A stretch of DNA of 64,000 bases from assembly GCA_032433595.1 (NCBI GenBank), contig JASWJB010000201.1, positions 1 through 64,000 on the forward strand. Reading direction: 5' to 3'. Under the pieces are notes generated by a model that was given only the letters and a program-made list of their open reading frames with translations, searched no databases and had not been told where the DNA came from. Position numbers and translations under genes: made by a program. Below are positions 34,478-44,894 of this stretch, piece after piece. The stretch's first letter is position 1. Each line of letters begins with the position of its first letter. Source of the stretch: Conoideocrella luteorostrata (Eukaryota; Ascomycota; Sordariomycetes; Hypocreales; Clavicipitaceae).

Positions 34478-35852
34478 CAGTCCCACCGCAAAAGTCACGA
34501 TAACCACGAAAATCCGCCCCATTTTGCCACCCAACCCGGGAATTCTAATGCCGCGTTTCGCGCCCAAAATTGACTGAATTAATTAGTAGCTACAGGGATT
34601 GAATGGAAATTGCTTCCCACGCTAGAAAATATACCTAATACTTTGTGTACCACCCACGTGCGTGCACAACTGCAGCCATACGCCGCGGCATTGAATCTAT
34701 TAGCTTATTTAAGAGGCCATCGTCAAGAAGCTCCCATGACTCGATAGCTGCCTCGCAGAGGCGTTGCTTGCTAGTATTATTAGAATTCATGCCTGCTAGC
34801 TCCGGGTGACGCTTTGCAATATCCTCTTTAACAAGCTTCCATAGATTTTCTATAGGATTTAGGTCAGGTGAATATGCCGGCCAGTCCACTAATTCAACCC
34901 CATGTTCAATTGCCTAATTTCTCAGCCATTCTTGCATAAGCCTAGCCTTATGTGTAGGGGCATTATCTTGAATGAATTTATAGCCAGGTTCTGCAATTGT
35001 TGGAAGCTGGTCTTGAAGGCATTCAAGAATACAGCGGCCAGTAACGCCACCACGCCGAGATTCCGGGTCTCCAACCAAGGGATACAATGAAGTCCTTCGA
35101 TTATATGAAAAACCTCCCCAGAACATCTGAGAATGCCTTGTGGGCTTATTTAGAGGTTATACATGCCGCTAAAGTAGCCGCTCGCCCTATAAATATTAGC
35201 TATCTTATATAATAAATATTCTTAGAAGACTTACTTTGCGGCAACGAACCCACTCTTGGCGGTCTCCCTTTCCACGCTCAATTATAGCCTCATCAGAGAA
35301 GATCCAGTGATGCCAAAAGCAAGGAGACTCACGAAGGTATTTCCGTGCAAATTCAAGCCTATTTAACGCTACTTTAGGCGTTAGTTTTGGGCGTTGTAGT
35401 GCCTTATGATGCTGAATACCCTCTTTCACTAGGAATCGGTTTAGTGTATCAATAGAGCAAGTTAGGCTAGCTTGCTGAAGAATATCCTGATTCTTGATAA
35501 AAGGGTCATCCCGGATTAGCTGGATTATACGCCTTTTATCGCGATCAGAGAGTGTTGGTGGCCGACCACTGCGCGGCGAAGATTTGGCTGATATCTGGTC
35601 GCGATACCGGCGTCGGATCCCGTACGCGGTCGCGAGCGGAACTCCTTCCTGCTCAGCGATTTCTCGCCCGGTCATGCCCGAATCAAATGCAGATACAATC
35701 CTTGCCCTCTTATGAGGGCTATATTCAACCCTTGGCGTGGTTGGTTCCATTTTGATGCAATTGTGGTCATTTGAAGATGAAGTATGTAGACGGGAGGTTA
35801 CCGTGTGTGACGCGATGACGCGTTAATTATCGTGACTTTTGCGTCCCCACTG
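34478..35852 (-). mobile_element. Tc1/mariner-type DNA transposon, 1375 bp
   Basis: Inverted ends match: CAGTCCCACCGCAAAAGTCA on the left and, in reverse complement, CAGTGGGGACGCAAAAGTCA on the right. The element is flanked by TA on both sides (34476-34477 and 35853-35854), the Tc1/mariner target. Removing it joins TTACG-TA-CGTGGGCAG, close to the R3 core TTACGTGGGCAG, so it inserted into an R3 unit. Confidence 0.92.
34635..35750 (-). pseudogene. Tc1-like transposase, broken by nonsense codons
   Basis: The first part (35750 down to about 35236) has helix-turn-helix regions (RARIVSAFDSGMTGREIAEQ and GRPPTLSDRDKRRIIQLI) and the first catalytic Asp in IFSDEAIIERG. A GTAAGT...TTTATAG intron of about 60 bp is plausible near 35180-35240. 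The second Asp is in KFIQDNAPTHKA and the third in DWPAYSPDLNPIENLW, giving the DDD-type triad in order. At least three in-frame TAG/TAA codons (two between the intron and FWGGFS, one after EWLRN near 34914) interrupt it. All are explicable as C-to-T changes in Gln codons, as produced by RIP. The copy is therefore probably inactive. Confidence 0.85.
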
Positions 35853-37707
35853 TACGTGGGCAGAATATCCCTATTAGCAGCAACGGCATCATCATTAGAA
35901 GCAGCAGCAGCAGCGACATTATTAGCAGCAGCGGCATTTCTTGCATGGAAAGCAACATCCTCATCAGCAGCAACATCATTAGAATCATCAGCAGCAGCGG
36001 CAACATCTCCATCGTCAGCAATGAAACCATCATCAGCAGCAGCATCGGCATCATCATCACTAGTAGGTGAATTTTCCTCCTAACCCGGCCGCTGCTATCG
36101 TGACCAAAATTCTAACCTGTGGCCGTCCTCGGCGGCGGCGGCGTCATTAGCAGCGGCATTATCTAACTTTTCCCCCCGACCGACCGCTACTATCGTGACT
36201 GTCTTTCTGATCGTCTTCCCGACCTACCGCCATCATCATCAGCAGCGGCGGTGGCGACATTTCTTGCGTGGGCAGCACATTGTCATCAGCAGCAGCATTA
36301 CTTGCGTGGACGGAACATCCTCATGGCGGCAATGGAATCATCATCAGCAGCAGCAGCAGTAGCGGCAGCGGCATCATCACCATCAGCATCGGCGGCGGCA
36401 TTATCCGTGACATCATCATCAGCAGCAGCGGCGGCAGCCACAGCATCATCATCATCCACAACAGCAGCGGCATCATCGTCATCATCATCAGCAGTAGCAG
36501 CGGCATCATCATTATCAGCGGACTATTGCACCTCCCAACCGCTACTCTCTTGACCAGATTCCTGACCAAAATTCTGATCGAAATCCAGACCTGTGGCCAC
36601 TACCATCATTGTATCTTCATCATCTTGAGATTGACTTGCGAGATCCGATGCCTCCAGCAGCGTCTGTACGTCTTCCGACATTTGAACCTTTTAGCGAGTT
36701 CGTCAACCGACTTGGAATACCTGATGCTCCTTGCAGTGTATGTTTTCCGATATTTGAACCTTTCAACGAGCTCATCAACCAACTTGCAATATCTGATACT
36801 CTTTGCAGGTGAACACCTTCCGACATTTGAACCTTTCAACGAGCTCGTCAACTAATTTGCAATGTCTGGTGCTTGTTGCAGCCTATACATCCGACATTGC
36901 AACCTTTCAACGACTTTGTCAACCGACTTGCAATACCTGATGCTCCTTGCAGTGTATGTTTTCCGATATTTGAACCTTTCAACGAGCTCATCAACTAACT
37001 TGCAATACCTGATACTCCTTGCAGTGCATGTTTTCCGATATTTGAACCTTTCAACGAGCTCATCAACTAACTTGCAATGCCTGATACTCCTGGCAGTGAA
37101 CGTCTTCCGACATTTAAACCTCTCAACGAGTTCGTCAACCGACTTGCAATACCCTAATGCTCCTTGCAGTGTACGTTTTCCAATATTTGAACCTTTGAAC
37201 GAGCTCGTCAACGAACTTACAATACTTGCTGCTTCTTGCAGCCTGTACATTGTCTGATATTTGAACCTTTCAACGAGTTCGTAAACCGACCTGCAATAAC
37301 TGATGCTCCTTGCAGTGTACGTCTTCTGACATTTGAACCTCTCAACGAGCTCGTGAACTGACTTGCAATGCCTGATGCTTGTTACAGCCATTACGTCCGA
37401 CATTTGAACCTTTTAACGAGCTCGTCAACCGATTTGCAATGTCCGGTGCTTGTTGCAGAGTATACGTCCGACATTTCAACCTTTCAACGAGTTCGTCAAC
37501 CGACTTGCAATACCTGATACTCCTTGCAGTGAACGTCTTCCGACATTTGAACCTTTGAACGAGCTCGTCAACTGACGTACAATACCTGATGCTTCTTGCA
37601 GCCTTTACGTCGTCCGACATTCGAACGATTTAATAAGCCCGTTGGATTGAATTGCGTTATCTGATGCTTCTTGCAGCGCGTGGGTTTGTCAACGAGCTCG
37701 TTAACTA

Positions 37708-37788
37708 CAGTGGGGGTGCAATAATTTCCAACCCAGCTCGAGTACCGCAACTGACCTCTGGGGGTTGGAAATTTATGCACACAGACTG
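37708..37788 (+). mobile_element. 81 bp MITE, copy 1
   Basis: The ends form an imperfect inverted repeat: CAGTGGGGGTGCAATAATTT on the left and, in reverse complement, CAGTCTGTGTGCATAAATTT on the right. TA precedes the element. The same element lies in opposite orientation at 49751-49830. It is too short to code for anything and is probably mobilised by a Tc1/mariner-type transposase. Confidence 0.8.
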
Positions 37789-39973
37789 CAGCTTGCCATA
37801 TCCGATGCTTCTTACACAGCCTGTACGTCTTGCGGGAATTGAACCTTTCAACGAGCTCGTTAACTGACTTTTGATATCTGATGCTTTATGCAGTGTACGT
37901 CTTCCCAGAACTGAACCTTTGAGCGAGCTTGTCAGATTGACCTGCGATATCAGATGCCTGTACGTCTTTCGAGATTTGAGCCATTTCGACGAGCTCGTCA
38001 GATTAACCTGCGATGTCTGATGGTTGTACGCCTTCCGAGGTTTAACCCGTTTCATTCTCTTGGTTAGCTACCTTACGATAGATAATACCTGTATGTCTTC
38101 TGGAATTGAACCTTTTTGACGAGCTCGTCAGCCTAACTTGCGATACTAGATGCCTCTTGCAGCGCGTGTATGTTCTGGGATTTGAACCTCTCTCACCGAT
38201 CTCGTCAGATCGACTTGCGATATCGAATGCCTCCCACAGCCCGTACGTCTTCCGAGATTAAAACATTTCAACAAGATCCTTATGGCCTGTACGTCTTGCG
38301 AGATTTGAACCTTTCACCAAGTTCGTCAACTGACTTGCATTACCTGCTGCACCCTGCAGTGTACGTCTTCCGACATTTAAACCTTTCAACGAGCTCGTCA
38401 ACTGACTTGAAGTGCCTGTTGCTTGTTGCGGCCTATATGTCCGACATTCGAACGTTTCAACGAGCTCGTCGGATTGGCCTGTGATCTGTTGCTTCAATAG
38501 CGCCTGTACGTCTTCCGCGAATCAAAAGTTTCAACGAGCTCGTCAGATTGAACTGCAATCTAATGCTCTTGCAGCGCCTGAACCTCTCAGCGAGCTCTTC
38601 AGATTAACCCACAATATCAGGTGCCTATACGTCTTCCAAGATTCAAGCCTTTAAAGGTCTTCGTCAGATCAACTGGCGGTATCTTATGCCCGTATGTCTT
38701 CCGACATTTAAATCTTTTAACGAGCTCGCTAACTGGCTTGCAGTGCCTAATGCTTCTTGCAGCCGGTACGTCATCCGACATTCGAACCTTTCAACGAGCT
38801 CCTCAGATTGACCTGCGATAATAGATGCCTGTACATTTTCCGAGATTTGAGCCTTTTCAACGAGCTCGCCAGATCGACCTACCATGTCTGATGCTTCGAT
38901 AACGCCTGTACATCTTCCAAAAATTCAACCTTGACGAATAATGTCTGACGCGTCGATAGCGCCTGCTCCTCTTCCGGGGATTGATCTTTTGAACGAGCTC
39001 GTCAAATCGACCTGCGATAAGACATGTCTGTACGTCTTGCAAGATTTAAGCCCTTTCAACAACCTCGTTAGATTGACCTACCATGTCTGGTGCTTTGATA
39101 GCGGCCCCATGTCTTCCGAGAATCAAACCTTTGAACGAGCTCGTTAGATTAATCCTGCAATCTTTTGCTTCCTGCAGCGCCTGCACATCTTCCGACATTT
39201 GAACCTTTCAACAAGGTCATCAGATTAACCTGCGATATCACATGCCTGTACGTCTTCCGAGATTCAAGCCTTTTCAACGAGCTCCTTGCCATGCCTGTTG
39301 CTTCTTGCACGCCCGTACATCTTCCGCGATATTTGATACCTCGAAAGCGCCTGTACTTCCGAGATTTAAGTCTTTTCAACGAGCTCGTCAGATTGACTTG
39401 CGATATATAATGCTTGTACGTCTTGCGAGATTTGAACCATTCAATAGGCTCATTGGACCCGTATCTAATGCTTCTTACAGTGCCGATACGTCTTGCGAGA
39501 CCCGGACCTTTTTATTGTCTTCGTTAGATTGCCTTGCGATATCTGCTGGATTCGATGCTTCTTCAACGCCTATACATTGCCCGACATTTTAACCTTTCGA
39601 CGAGCTCTTTAGATTGATCCTGCTATCTGATGGTTCTTGCAGCGCCTGTACCATTGACCGAGCTCGTCAGCCGACTTGCAATACCTGATGCCTGTACGTT
39701 GTCCGACATTCGAACGTTTCAACGATCTCTTCAGATTAAGTTGCAATATCTCACGGATCTGATGCTTCTTAAACGCTTATACCGTTCAACGAGCTTGTCA
39801 ACTGACTGGCGATTGCTGATGCCTCTTGCAGCCCGCCCGTGTGGCTTCCGAGATTTGAGCCTTTCGCTGTCTCCGTCAGATCAACTTGCGGTATTTCATG
39901 CCTGTACGTATTCCTCGATTTACACCTTTCAACAAACTCGTCAGATTGACCTGCGAGATCCGATGCTTCTTTC

Positions 39974-40181
39974 TGTTGGAATCTTACCGTCAAGCACAAT
40001 AGGCAGCTCGGAGTGGTCACGCTGTCACCTTTTGGCCACGATATTTATACGGCGATATCGAGCCTCCCATCTTGACTTGTTTTCTTCTTCTTAGAGATAT
40101 ACGGACAGATTATACAATATATTGCATTTTGACCGCAATCGGTGTCGATACGGCACTGCACAAGGCCCTGTGCAACCGACT
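39974..40181 (+). mobile_element. solo LTR, family B (208 bp)
   Basis: Starts TGTTGGAATCTTACCGTC and includes ATATTTATACGGCGATATCG. CTTTC flanks both ends perfectly (39969-39973, 40182-40186) although the 3' terminus has lost the usual CCCACA. Confidence 0.8.
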
Positions 40182-40260
40182 CTTTCAGAGCCTGTACGTT
40201 CCGAGACTTAAGCCTTTTCAACGAGCTCGTTAGATTGACCTGCGACATCAGCCGCCAGTA

Positions 40261-40698
40261 CGAGTTTGCTAGACTTGAACCTCTCTAACGAGGAATTATA
40301 CAAGGAATACATCAATACCATGAACGCGCTCCCTATCAATCATTACGGCGGTCCTAGAAACCAACAAAATAGAACCGCACGTCCTATTTCATTATTCCAT
40401 GCTAATGTATTCGAGCATAGGCCTGCCTGGAGCACTCTAATTTTTTCAAAGTAAAAGTCCTGTTTCCCCGCCACACCCAGTGAAGGGCACTAACTTAGAC
40501 GGCGCCAGGCAACCCGGGCATCGTTGCCACCAAGCCAGTCATCGATTGGGCCTGCCTGGTTCATTAATTCGTATTCCAAAACTACGTGTCAAATAATGAG
40601 CCCCTGCTACTCCCCTTGACTAAAGAAAGACATAGAAGGTGCTTTGAGCGTCCATACTCAGCCAGAAATTGTCTTATTGCATTTTTGCTTGATACCAT
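40261..40698. other. unassigned stretch between R1 and a pseudogene
   Basis: AT-rich leader followed by short frames without a recognised domain. Confidence 0.35.
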
Positions 40699-41002
40699 TT
40701 GCTGGCGAGTGCTCCTCAGCCTCCTATTCCTGCCAAGTTTGAGGAGACCGGCTGGTACGAGGAGGCCACCCGGCTGGCGGACCTCAAAAATGGCACACTC
40801 GAGAGCCCGGCTACTAACGATTTACACTACGCCCGTGGCCGATCCCTTGTTTATCGCAAACCATTGTCGACGGAAGAGAAGGACACCATCTACAAGTACC
40901 CTGTCGAACCCACCCAAGGTCGGCTCAGCCAGCCTCATCATCATAGATATCTGGGGCGGCAAGGTCGACAGGCCCGACGTCAATAGCCTGATGCTGGCTT
41001 AA
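40699..41002 (+). pseudogene. remnant of an FAD-linked (berberine-type) oxidoreductase, frameshifted
   Basis: One frame reads PPIPAKFEETGWYEEATRLA and HYARGRSLVYRKPLSTEEKD up to about 40915. The adjacent frame then continues SASLIIIDIWGGKVDRPDVN to a stop at 41000. The combined pattern of GRS..., Pro-rich turn, and then a (L/I)2-5 x WGG-x-V-x-RP stretch resembles the C-terminal half of fungal FAD-binding berberine-type oxidases. It lacks the FAD-binding N-terminus and the conserved downstream TAFxHR stretch, so it is a decayed fragment. The family assignment is tentative. Confidence 0.35.
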
Positions 41003-41092
41003 GCCTCATTAACCCGTCGAGCTATCGAGCGAGCGGGTAGCCAGCTACGTGCTCTTGAGATAATTGACCACTTGGACCCGCTTGGGCGTACA

Positions 41093-41449
41093 ATGTCTGG
41101 ATGTACGGAGGGCAACAAAAGCTGTTTTGTAGGATGTGACGTACAAACTAGCCAAGGCTGAAGCGATGGATGGCTGTGCTACCAGCATGCGGAGAGCCTT
41201 CTTTGTCTATTCCGCATCATGGAGCAAGCATTGCTTACTCTAGTCCAGAGGCAGGGCGACGCGAGGATTGACATTGACGCTGACCAACTTCATTTCTCAG
41301 CCCGCCACAAGCGCATTGAGCGGCTGTCTTGAGCTTTCATGCTGCCGAACCAGCGGCTGCAGGAGGAAATTACTCGCAAGGAGGGTGACCCGTCAATCTG
41401 CAGCAGAATGAGCTTTCCGTTTGCATATCGCAACCTGGCGAGGGCATAG
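41093..41449 (+). pseudogene. unrecognised open frame broken by two TGA codons
   Basis: A single 119-codon frame runs from ATG (MSGCTEGNKSCFVGCDVQTS) to TAG. It contains RRQGDARIDID-like and QRLQEEITRKEGDPSICSRM stretches with amino-acid bias typical of real coding DNA. Two in-frame TGA codons (after TSQG and after RIERLS) fit C-to-T change of CGA or CAG-type codons. I do not recognise the family. Its end lies only about 30 bp from the solo LTR at 41481, with R1 sequence between. Confidence 0.4.
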
Positions 41450-41480
41450 ATGAAGACGCACGTCAGATGGACCTACGATC

Positions 41481-41845
41481 TGCCACAAGTGAGCAGCTAT
41501 GGAAGTCGGTCTCTAAGGCAGTGGAAAAATGTCCTTGATTTCTATCTAATTGACGGGAATTTGACTATTATCTATCTCTACGATATTCCTTCTTTTGTGA
41601 ATTTATTCCATTCCATTGATTCTGACGATATCGTAGGTTTCTGGCGACATCGTCCGTTTCCGGTGATGTTGAATTTCTCGTGCGGGGCGCATTCGTCAGC
41701 ATCGTTCAATTCTGACGATATTGAATGCTTGCGGTCGTGCGATTCTGTTGAAATTGAATGCTTCCGGTAATGTTGAATGATTCCGATCGCATCGTGCGTT
41801 TTCGGTGATATTGAGGTGCATTGTTGAGGAATGTTTCCTGTGACA
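41481..41845 (-). mobile_element. solo LTR, family A (copia), 365 bp
   Basis: In reverse complement it begins TGTCACAGGAAACATTCC and ends CTGCTCACTTGTGGCA, matching the copia LTRs at 55135 and 60175 along its length. The 5 bp duplication CGATC is perfect on both sides (41476-41480 and 41846-41850). It lies within R1 sequence. Confidence 0.92.
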
Positions 41846-43170
41846 CGATCCCGTGCTTCTTGCAGCGCCTGTAAGTCTTCCGAGATGGAAACCTTTCAGC
41901 GAGCTACTTGCAGCCCCGTACGTCTTCCGAGAAGTAAACCTTGACCTACAATGTCTGAAGTTCCGATAGCGCCTGCTCCTCTTCCGAGAATTGAACCTTT
42001 GAACGAGCTCGTCAAATTGTCCTGCGATATGAAATGTCTGTACGTCTTCCGAGATTTAAGCCCCTCCAACGACCTCGTTAGATTGACCTGCGATCTGATG
42101 CTTTTTGCAGCGCCTGTACGTCCTCCGACATTTGAACCTTTCAACGAGCTCGTCAGATCGATCTACGATATCTAATACTTCGATAGCGCCTTTACGTCTC
42201 CCGATATTCGATCCTTTCAGCAAGCTCGTCAGATAAATAACCTACGATATCCGATGCTTCTGGCAGCCTGTACGCCTTGCGAGATCATACCATTCAACAA
42301 GCTTGTTGATGTTGGATTACACGTGTGTGTGTGTGGGTGGGTGGATATGTGAATACACGGGCTGTGAGAGAAAGGTTACGTGGCCTCTGGGCCTAAGGCA
42401 GGAGTTCAGGACGGAAGTGTCTCAGATTATAGGCGTATTTATGGGGGGATTTGGACGAGGCCGTCAGATGAGGGATTCTGCATCCATCATCTAAGTAACA
42501 CAGCTCTTCCCATCAATGCAAACATCGTTGAACCTCTCCTATCAATTCCAACAGTTGACTGACTGGCGATATCTGATGGATCCGATCCTTCTTGTAGCAC
42601 CTGTACATCATCCGACATTTGAACCTTTCAACGAGCTCGTCAGATTGACCTGCGATATCCGATCTTTCTTGCAGAGCCTGTACGTTCCAAGATGTAAGCC
42701 TCTTCAACAAGCTCGTCAGCTTAACTTACGCTACTAGATGCCACTTGCAGCGCCTATACATGTCCAGATCTGAACCTTTCAGCGAACTCATCAGATTAAC
42801 CGGCGATATCGAATGGCTCCTTCAGCCTGTGCGTCTTCCGAGATTAAAATCTTTCAACAAGCTCTTCTAAGATGTCTTTCGATATTTGAGCCTTTTTAAC
42901 AAGCTCGTCAGATTAACTTGCAATGTCTAACGCTTGTTGCAGCCCGTATGTCTTCCGAGATTAAAACCTTTAAACGAGCTCCATGTAGCCTGTACGTCTT
43001 CCGACATTTGAACCTTTCAACGAGCTCGTCAACTGACGTACAGTACCTGATGCTTCTTGCAGCCTGCACATCGTCCGACATTCGAACATTTTTAATAAGC
43101 CCGTTGGATTGATTTGCGTTATCTGATGCTTCTTGCAGCGCGTGTATCTGTCAACGAGCTTACCTTCTTG
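41846..43170 (+). repeat. R1 minisatellite array, last block
   Basis: Mixed-length R1 units with one solo LTR (42310-42553). The array ends at GTGTATCTGTCAACGAGC, beyond which unique DNA starts; no head follows, so the last cycle is incomplete. Confidence 0.85.
42310..42553 (+). mobile_element. solo LTR, family D (244 bp)
   Basis: TGTTGGATTACACGTGTGTG to TCAATTCCAACA, with TG...CA ends and a perfect GTTGA duplication (42305-42309 and 42554-42558). A (GT)n run near its 5' end and GAGAAAGGTTACGTGG are shared with the copy at 44895-45338. Confidence 0.88.
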
Positions 43171-43743
43171 CAGCCCGCTAGCTAGGGTCGTAACAAGATA
43201 GTAAGGTGGCCCGACCGTGACGCCACAGGACAAAAGGTACGCTAATAATCGCAATTGTAGCAATTACAATGTTTGGGATCAATCGTGTGCACCCGTAACA
43301 GCCTCCTATAGCTGGACGTATTAGGTGCTTTTAATCATTTCTCTTATTCATAACTCTTACACAACTTTAGAAAGAGGGGGACAGGTAAGGTAACTGTCTA
43401 GTGGAGAACTAGCTCCTCAGTCAACGACAAACGGGGACACAATGATAGGTTCAAGTCCAAGACCTACTCCTTGACCACTGCAATACCCTCGTCGATTCTC
43501 TACCTATTTTATTGCAGAACTCATTGAGATATGCAACTAGGAAGAAGACATAGAATCTTCAGCTTTCACTGACCACGTCGCTATACTAGCCAGGGGAGAC
43601 ATAAGAGAAGAAACACATTAATGCATAGAGCGATAGTTTCTATAAATAGTACAATTACTTAGCAATTCCTAGTCCGCGCATTTCTCGCCTGTCTTCTCTG
43701 GTCTTTTATATACGTAGTATCAATGGGCTGGACAGTCTTTTAT
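43171..43743. other. intergenic; no gene seen
   Basis: AT-rich, with a GGTTCAAGTCC box-B-like word near 43450 but no foldable tRNA around it. It probably contains the 3' flank of the leftward gene ending at 43744. Confidence 0.35.
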
Positions 43744-44721
43744 CTACCATGTTATCGCGTTAAAGGCTCCCATAATCCAGGACATCCAGAAAGCGTCGGC
43801 TTCGATAGTGCCGCAACTCTCCACCAAGAAAACATCGTACATGTACAGGATGGCGAAGCAATCTTTTAGGTATTGGTGCAACCGTTGCCTTGCCTCCTGA
43901 TGCACATTGTCCTGATCTTTAGCAAAAGGGTCTACAACCACGCCAGTATTAGAAGACTCCATCTCCAGTTGCTGGCGAGCCCACGAGTCAGTTACGCCAA
44001 GACTGTTCCAGAAGTGTCGGTGAGGAATATTCTGTGCACAGAAGTCGTAGTCCTGGAGCGCATCCCCACTCAAATGACGTAGAAGTGCGGAGTTGTCCAG
44101 CAGTAGCTTCGGAGTGTCTTGGCGGGTAAGTACTGCTTCCGATATGTTCAAGAACATGTAAATGTATAGCGTCACGTAAGCAACGTTGTCTACTCCAAAG
44201 CTGTGACCCCAACCAAGATGCCGCAATCGAGATAGAGGGATCTGGGCATTTAGGCACAACAAAGCCTCTATTGCACCGTGACTTTGCGCAGAGTTCACGC
44301 TCACAGCAGCGATAATGATGAGCATCTTCATCGCATCGGTCAGATCGCCATCATTATTAGAAAAGTCGCCATGCTCCTCCACTCTGTGTTTCCAATATGA
44401 AAGGTCTTTGTAGGATCGCGACAGCGGATTGTTTAATGCAGAATTCGTGGAATATTCATCAAGATTAAAGGAACGCTCTGCGTAGAGCAGTATGTCATCC
44501 GAAAATAGCTTGGAGCCAGGGGGCTGTATTCGTAGTTTGTCGCGTTCTGTCTTTGAAAATTCTCTAATGGTCGTGATTAATACACGACTGAAGTGGCCCA
44601 GATCAGACTCCATCGAAGGTGAATCATTGGCTTCAAAGCCGTACTGCGCGCCGCTCTCAGACTGCCTTAGCCTGAAATGAGTGGCTGCGACCGGCCACCG
44701 AATTTTGTGGTCAAGATGCAT
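43744..44721 (-). CDS. unrecognised fungal hypothetical protein (325 aa)
   Basis: One intronless frame with an in-frame TAA just upstream of the ATG at 44721. The N-terminal third is hydrophilic (FSKTERDKLRIQPPGSKLFS), followed by an Ala/Ile-rich segment MKMLIIIAAVSVNSAQSHGA, then HLGWGHSFGVDNVAYVTLYI and a C-terminal HQYLKDCFAILYMYDVFLVE. The composition is that of a real globular protein, but no family, catalytic motif or signal peptide is evident. Upstream, within about 175 bp, a solo LTR is inserted (44895-45338), so the promoter, or a lost 5' exon, may be affected. Confidence 0.6.
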   Translation of the reverse strand: MHLDHKIRWPVAATHFRLRQSESGAQYGFEANDSPSMESDLGHFSRVLITTIREFSKTERDKLRIQPPGSKLFSDDILLYAERSFNLDEYSTNSALNNPLSRSYKDLSYWKHRVEEHGDFSNNDGDLTDAMKMLIIIAAVSVNSAQSHGAIEALLCLNAQIPLSRLRHLGWGHSFGVDNVAYVTLYIYMFLNISEAVLTRQDTPKLLLDNSALLRHLSGDALQDYDFCAQNIPHRHFWNSLGVTDSWARQQLEMESSNTGVVVDPFAKDQDNVHQEARQRLHQYLKDCFAILYMYDVFLVESCGTIEADAFWMSWIMGAFNAITW

Positions 44722-44894
44722 ACTTATCTCCGTTTAAATGAACTTCAGAGGAAGCGCAGAAGCTTTACAGGTTGGAGAATTAAAGGTAAGGTCCTCGTGA
44801 ATCAGAACTGTGCCGCAAGCGTTCATAGTGGGGTGTTTAAGGATCAGGCGCTATCCCACGTGACTGAGAAGGCCGTACAGTGGGGGCCCTATCT

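Larger units (their letters stand above)
33021..36600 (+). repeat. R3 block, cycle 7 (longest; interrupted by a Tc1 element)
   Basis: About 2.2 kb of R3 DNA lies either side of the Tc1 insertion at 34478-35852. The CGACCGCTACTATCGTGACC and CTGTGGCCATCATCATC closing elements recur many times here, so R3 is expanded internally in this cycle. Confidence 0.85.
36601..40260 (+). repeat. R1 minisatellite array, cycle 8
   Basis: The array opens with about nine regular 72 bp units (36640-37610; for example ACTTGCAATACC at 36998 and ACTTGCAATGCC at 37070), whose length keeps a minus-strand frame of 183 codons open. Later units revert to the mixed 64-77 bp lengths. A MITE (37708-37788) and a solo LTR (39974-40181) are inserted. 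Confidence 0.85.

Noticed and set aside
36601..37610. CRISPR-like regular array or leucine-rich repeat protein
   Set aside because: There are no unique spacers between repeats and the organism is eukaryotic; the 24-residue plus-strand frame lacks the LxxLxLxxN pattern of LRRs.
43380..43480. Possible tRNA (GGTTCAAGTCC box-B word)
   Set aside because: The surrounding sequence does not form acceptor, D or T stems in my reading.
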